From: DATGHS01 sp035307785
Lineage (GTDB): Bacteria > Planctomycetota > Planctomycetia > Gemmatales > Gemmataceae
Reading direction: 5' to 3'
DNA: 7,283 nt
Assembly: GCA_035307785.1 (NCBI GenBank)
Contig: DATGHS010000428.1
Coordinates: 1 to 7,283, forward strand
The notes beneath the pieces are model-generated. The model worked only from the letters and a program-made list of their open reading frames with translations. It had not been told where the DNA came from and made no database searches. Below, in pieces: positions 6,124 through 7,283 of this stretch (the stretch's first letter is position 1; each line of letters opens with the position of its first letter). A program made the position numbers and the translations under genes.

Positions 6124-7283
6124 GGCACGGCCCATGGCATCACGTATATCCGATAGCCTCTGGAGTTCATTCTCCTGGTCGTCAATGTTCTGCTGCTTCT
6201 GCTCCATTTGCTCAAGCTGCTCCGCGGCATCTTTCAAGGCCGAGGCAGCGCCGTCGGTATCGTCTTTGTCCAAAGCTTGCTGGGCCCGCTCCAGCTTGTC
6301 AGCCAGTTGCTGGCTTTCCTGTTTCTGTTTGCGCTCGTCGTCCATCTTCTTCATTTCTTTGTCGAACTCTTCCTTGTCGAGCTTTCCTTCCTGCATCTGC
6401 TCGCGGAGCTTTTGCTCGCGCTCCTGGCGCTTTTCTTCCTCTTCTTTTTCCTTCTCGCGCGACAGGCGCTCAAGGTCGTTCTTTAGATCCTTCAGCTCCT
6501 GCTTGAGCTGCTCCTTGTCTTTTTCCGTCATCTCGCCGCTTTTCACCTTCTTTTGCAGGCGGTCAAATTCTTCCTTGGCCTTTTCCGTGTCGCCCTTGGC
6601 CAGCGCGTCTTTTGCGTCCTTGGCCGGGCCGTCCTGATTCTTCCCTTCCTCTTTGCGCTTCTTCTGAAGTTGATCGAGTTGCTGCATCTGATTCTGGAAG
6701 TCTTGCATCTTGGCAGCTTCTTCGTCGGTCTTCTTCCGCAGCGCTTGCTCGGCCTCAGAAAGCTCGGTGAGCCGATCTTTCAGATCCTTGTCGGTGTTGG
6801 CCGGCCGCTTCATGATCTCTTCGATTTTGGCCTCGATGCGTTGAATGTCTTCGCTCTTCGGCCGGGCGTCCGGTTTGGGCGGCGTCTTCAGGCGATTGAT
6901 GAATTCTTGCTTCTTTTGCTCCAGTTCCTTGACCGTTTCCGGAGGCAACTGGATGACTTGCTCCGTGTTGCCGCGCGCGGGTGTGATGACCGGCTCATAA
7001 AAGACCATGAGTGCCGCCAATGCGATCAGCGAGACAGGCACCAGAGCCGATTTCCAGCCCAGACGGATCGGGAAGCGCGAGCCAACCTGCAGGTTGCTGA
7101 TCTTGTCGCCCACATCGGCGAGGAGCGCTTGGCCGGCCGAGGAGTAAGCTTCGGCCGGCGAGAGCATGAGCGAGGTAGTGACGCGCTCGCGGAGCTGGAA
7201 CCGCTCGTCTAGCGAAAGCGCAGCCGAAACTTTATCGGGGAGACGGCGAATTGCCAGGCCAATTGCAACGGCCAGGGCCAGGC
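6121..7283 (-). CDS. Large coiled-coil membrane protein, N-terminus cut by window edge
   Basis: The minus-strand frame is open from the window edge (first full codon 7281-7279) to TGA at 6123-6121, giving 386 residues. An ATG at 7167 is internal, because coding sequence continues upstream of it: a hydrophobic stretch LALAVAIGLAI (1-11), then RRLPDKVSAALSLDERFQLR and ERVTTSL. A second membrane helix lies at about 79-95 (ALVPVSLIALAALMVFY). The rest, about 105-385, is a very charged Glu/Lys/Gln-rich coiled coil. The two helices with a loop containing LDERF and GQALL, followed by a long coiled coil, recall a large uncharacterised planctomycete membrane protein family distantly like DUF4175; this is from memory. 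The coiled coil probably faces the periplasm, as a spacer or scaffold. The function is unknown. The protein likely continues past the TGA into 5710-6120, giving 523 residues in this window. Confidence 0.8.
   Translation of the reverse strand, partial: LALAVAIGLAIRRLPDKVSAALSLDERFQLRERVTTSLMLSPAEAYSSAGQALLADVGDKISNLQVGSRFPIRLGWKSALVPVSLIALAALMVFYEPVITPARGNTEQVIQLPPETVKELEQKKQEFINRLKTPPKPDARPKSEDIQRIEAKIEEIMKRPANTDKDLKDRLTELSEAEQALRKKTDEEAAKMQDFQNQMQQLDQLQKKRKEEGKNQDGPAKDAKDALAKGDTEKAKEEFDRLQKKVKSGEMTEKDKEQLKQELKDLKNDLERLSREKEKEEEEKRQEREQKLREQMQEGKLDKEEFDKEMKKMDDERKQKQESQQLADKLERAQQALDKDDTDGAASALKDAAEQLEQMEQKQQNIDDQENELQRLSDIRDAMGRA

Noticed and set aside
6116..7212. Ser-rich and Leu/Phe-rich open frames on the plus strand
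   Set aside because: They are complements of the Lys/Glu/Gln-rich coiled-coil codons. Their apparent hydrophobicity comes from reading AAG, GAG and CAG backwards.
1..7283. CRISPR arrays, tRNA or rRNA genes, insertion sequences
   Set aside because: I saw no regularly spaced repeats, cloverleaf, rRNA signature or transposase-like protein. The only DNA repeat found is the hairpin pair.

Overview
This GC-rich window carries four genes and most resembles a member of the Planctomycetota. That assignment is an inference from protein architecture. One gene joins an MJ0042-type zinc ribbon, a single membrane helix, a trypsin-like protease and a HEAT array. Another encodes a long coiled-coil membrane protein with a 'LDERF..RERV' cytoplasmic loop and a conserved 'QRIPKGY..SAKGYF' tail. 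I associate both with planctomycetes from memory, and no database search was possible.

Layout: (1) 1-384, minus strand: the 5' part of a small gene for a bacterial homologue of the CaMKII association (hub) domain; its last residues are off the left edge. (2) 385-460: a short divergent intergenic region. (3) 461-2662, plus strand: a secreted three-part protein made of a trypsin/HtrA-like protease, a concanavalin-like (DUF1080-type) domain and a SirB1/transglutaminase-like module. (4) 2663-2734: the gap between two converging genes, holding a perfect 10-bp hairpin. (5) 2735-5521, minus strand: the zinc ribbon-membrane helix-protease-HEAT protein. (6) 5522-5709: an intergenic region with a ribosome binding site, a candidate promoter, an AT-rich imperfect inverted repeat and a perfect 15-bp hairpin whose 25-bp core is identical to the first hairpin. 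(7) 5710-7283, minus strand: the coiled-coil membrane protein, with its N-terminus off the right edge and its reading frame interrupted by one in-frame TGA at 6121-6123.

The most interesting point is that TGA. The frame stays open for 136 more codons and encodes what looks like the normal C-terminal tail of the family. The codons after the TGA give Asp-Lys-Cys, so decoding it as selenocysteine would create a U-x-x-C redox motif. Twelve bases downstream lies a perfect 6-bp stem with a 5-base loop that has G at its second position, matching the general layout of a bacterial SECIS element. The duplicated 3' hairpin follows the second stop, not the TGA. A simple nonsense mutation of a Cys codon, or a sequencing error, remains possible.

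No pathway clearly links the genes. Three of them encode exported or membrane-anchored proteins, and the two protease genes converge on a shared hairpin, so a role in the cell envelope or periplasmic protein quality control is a reasonable but unproven theme.
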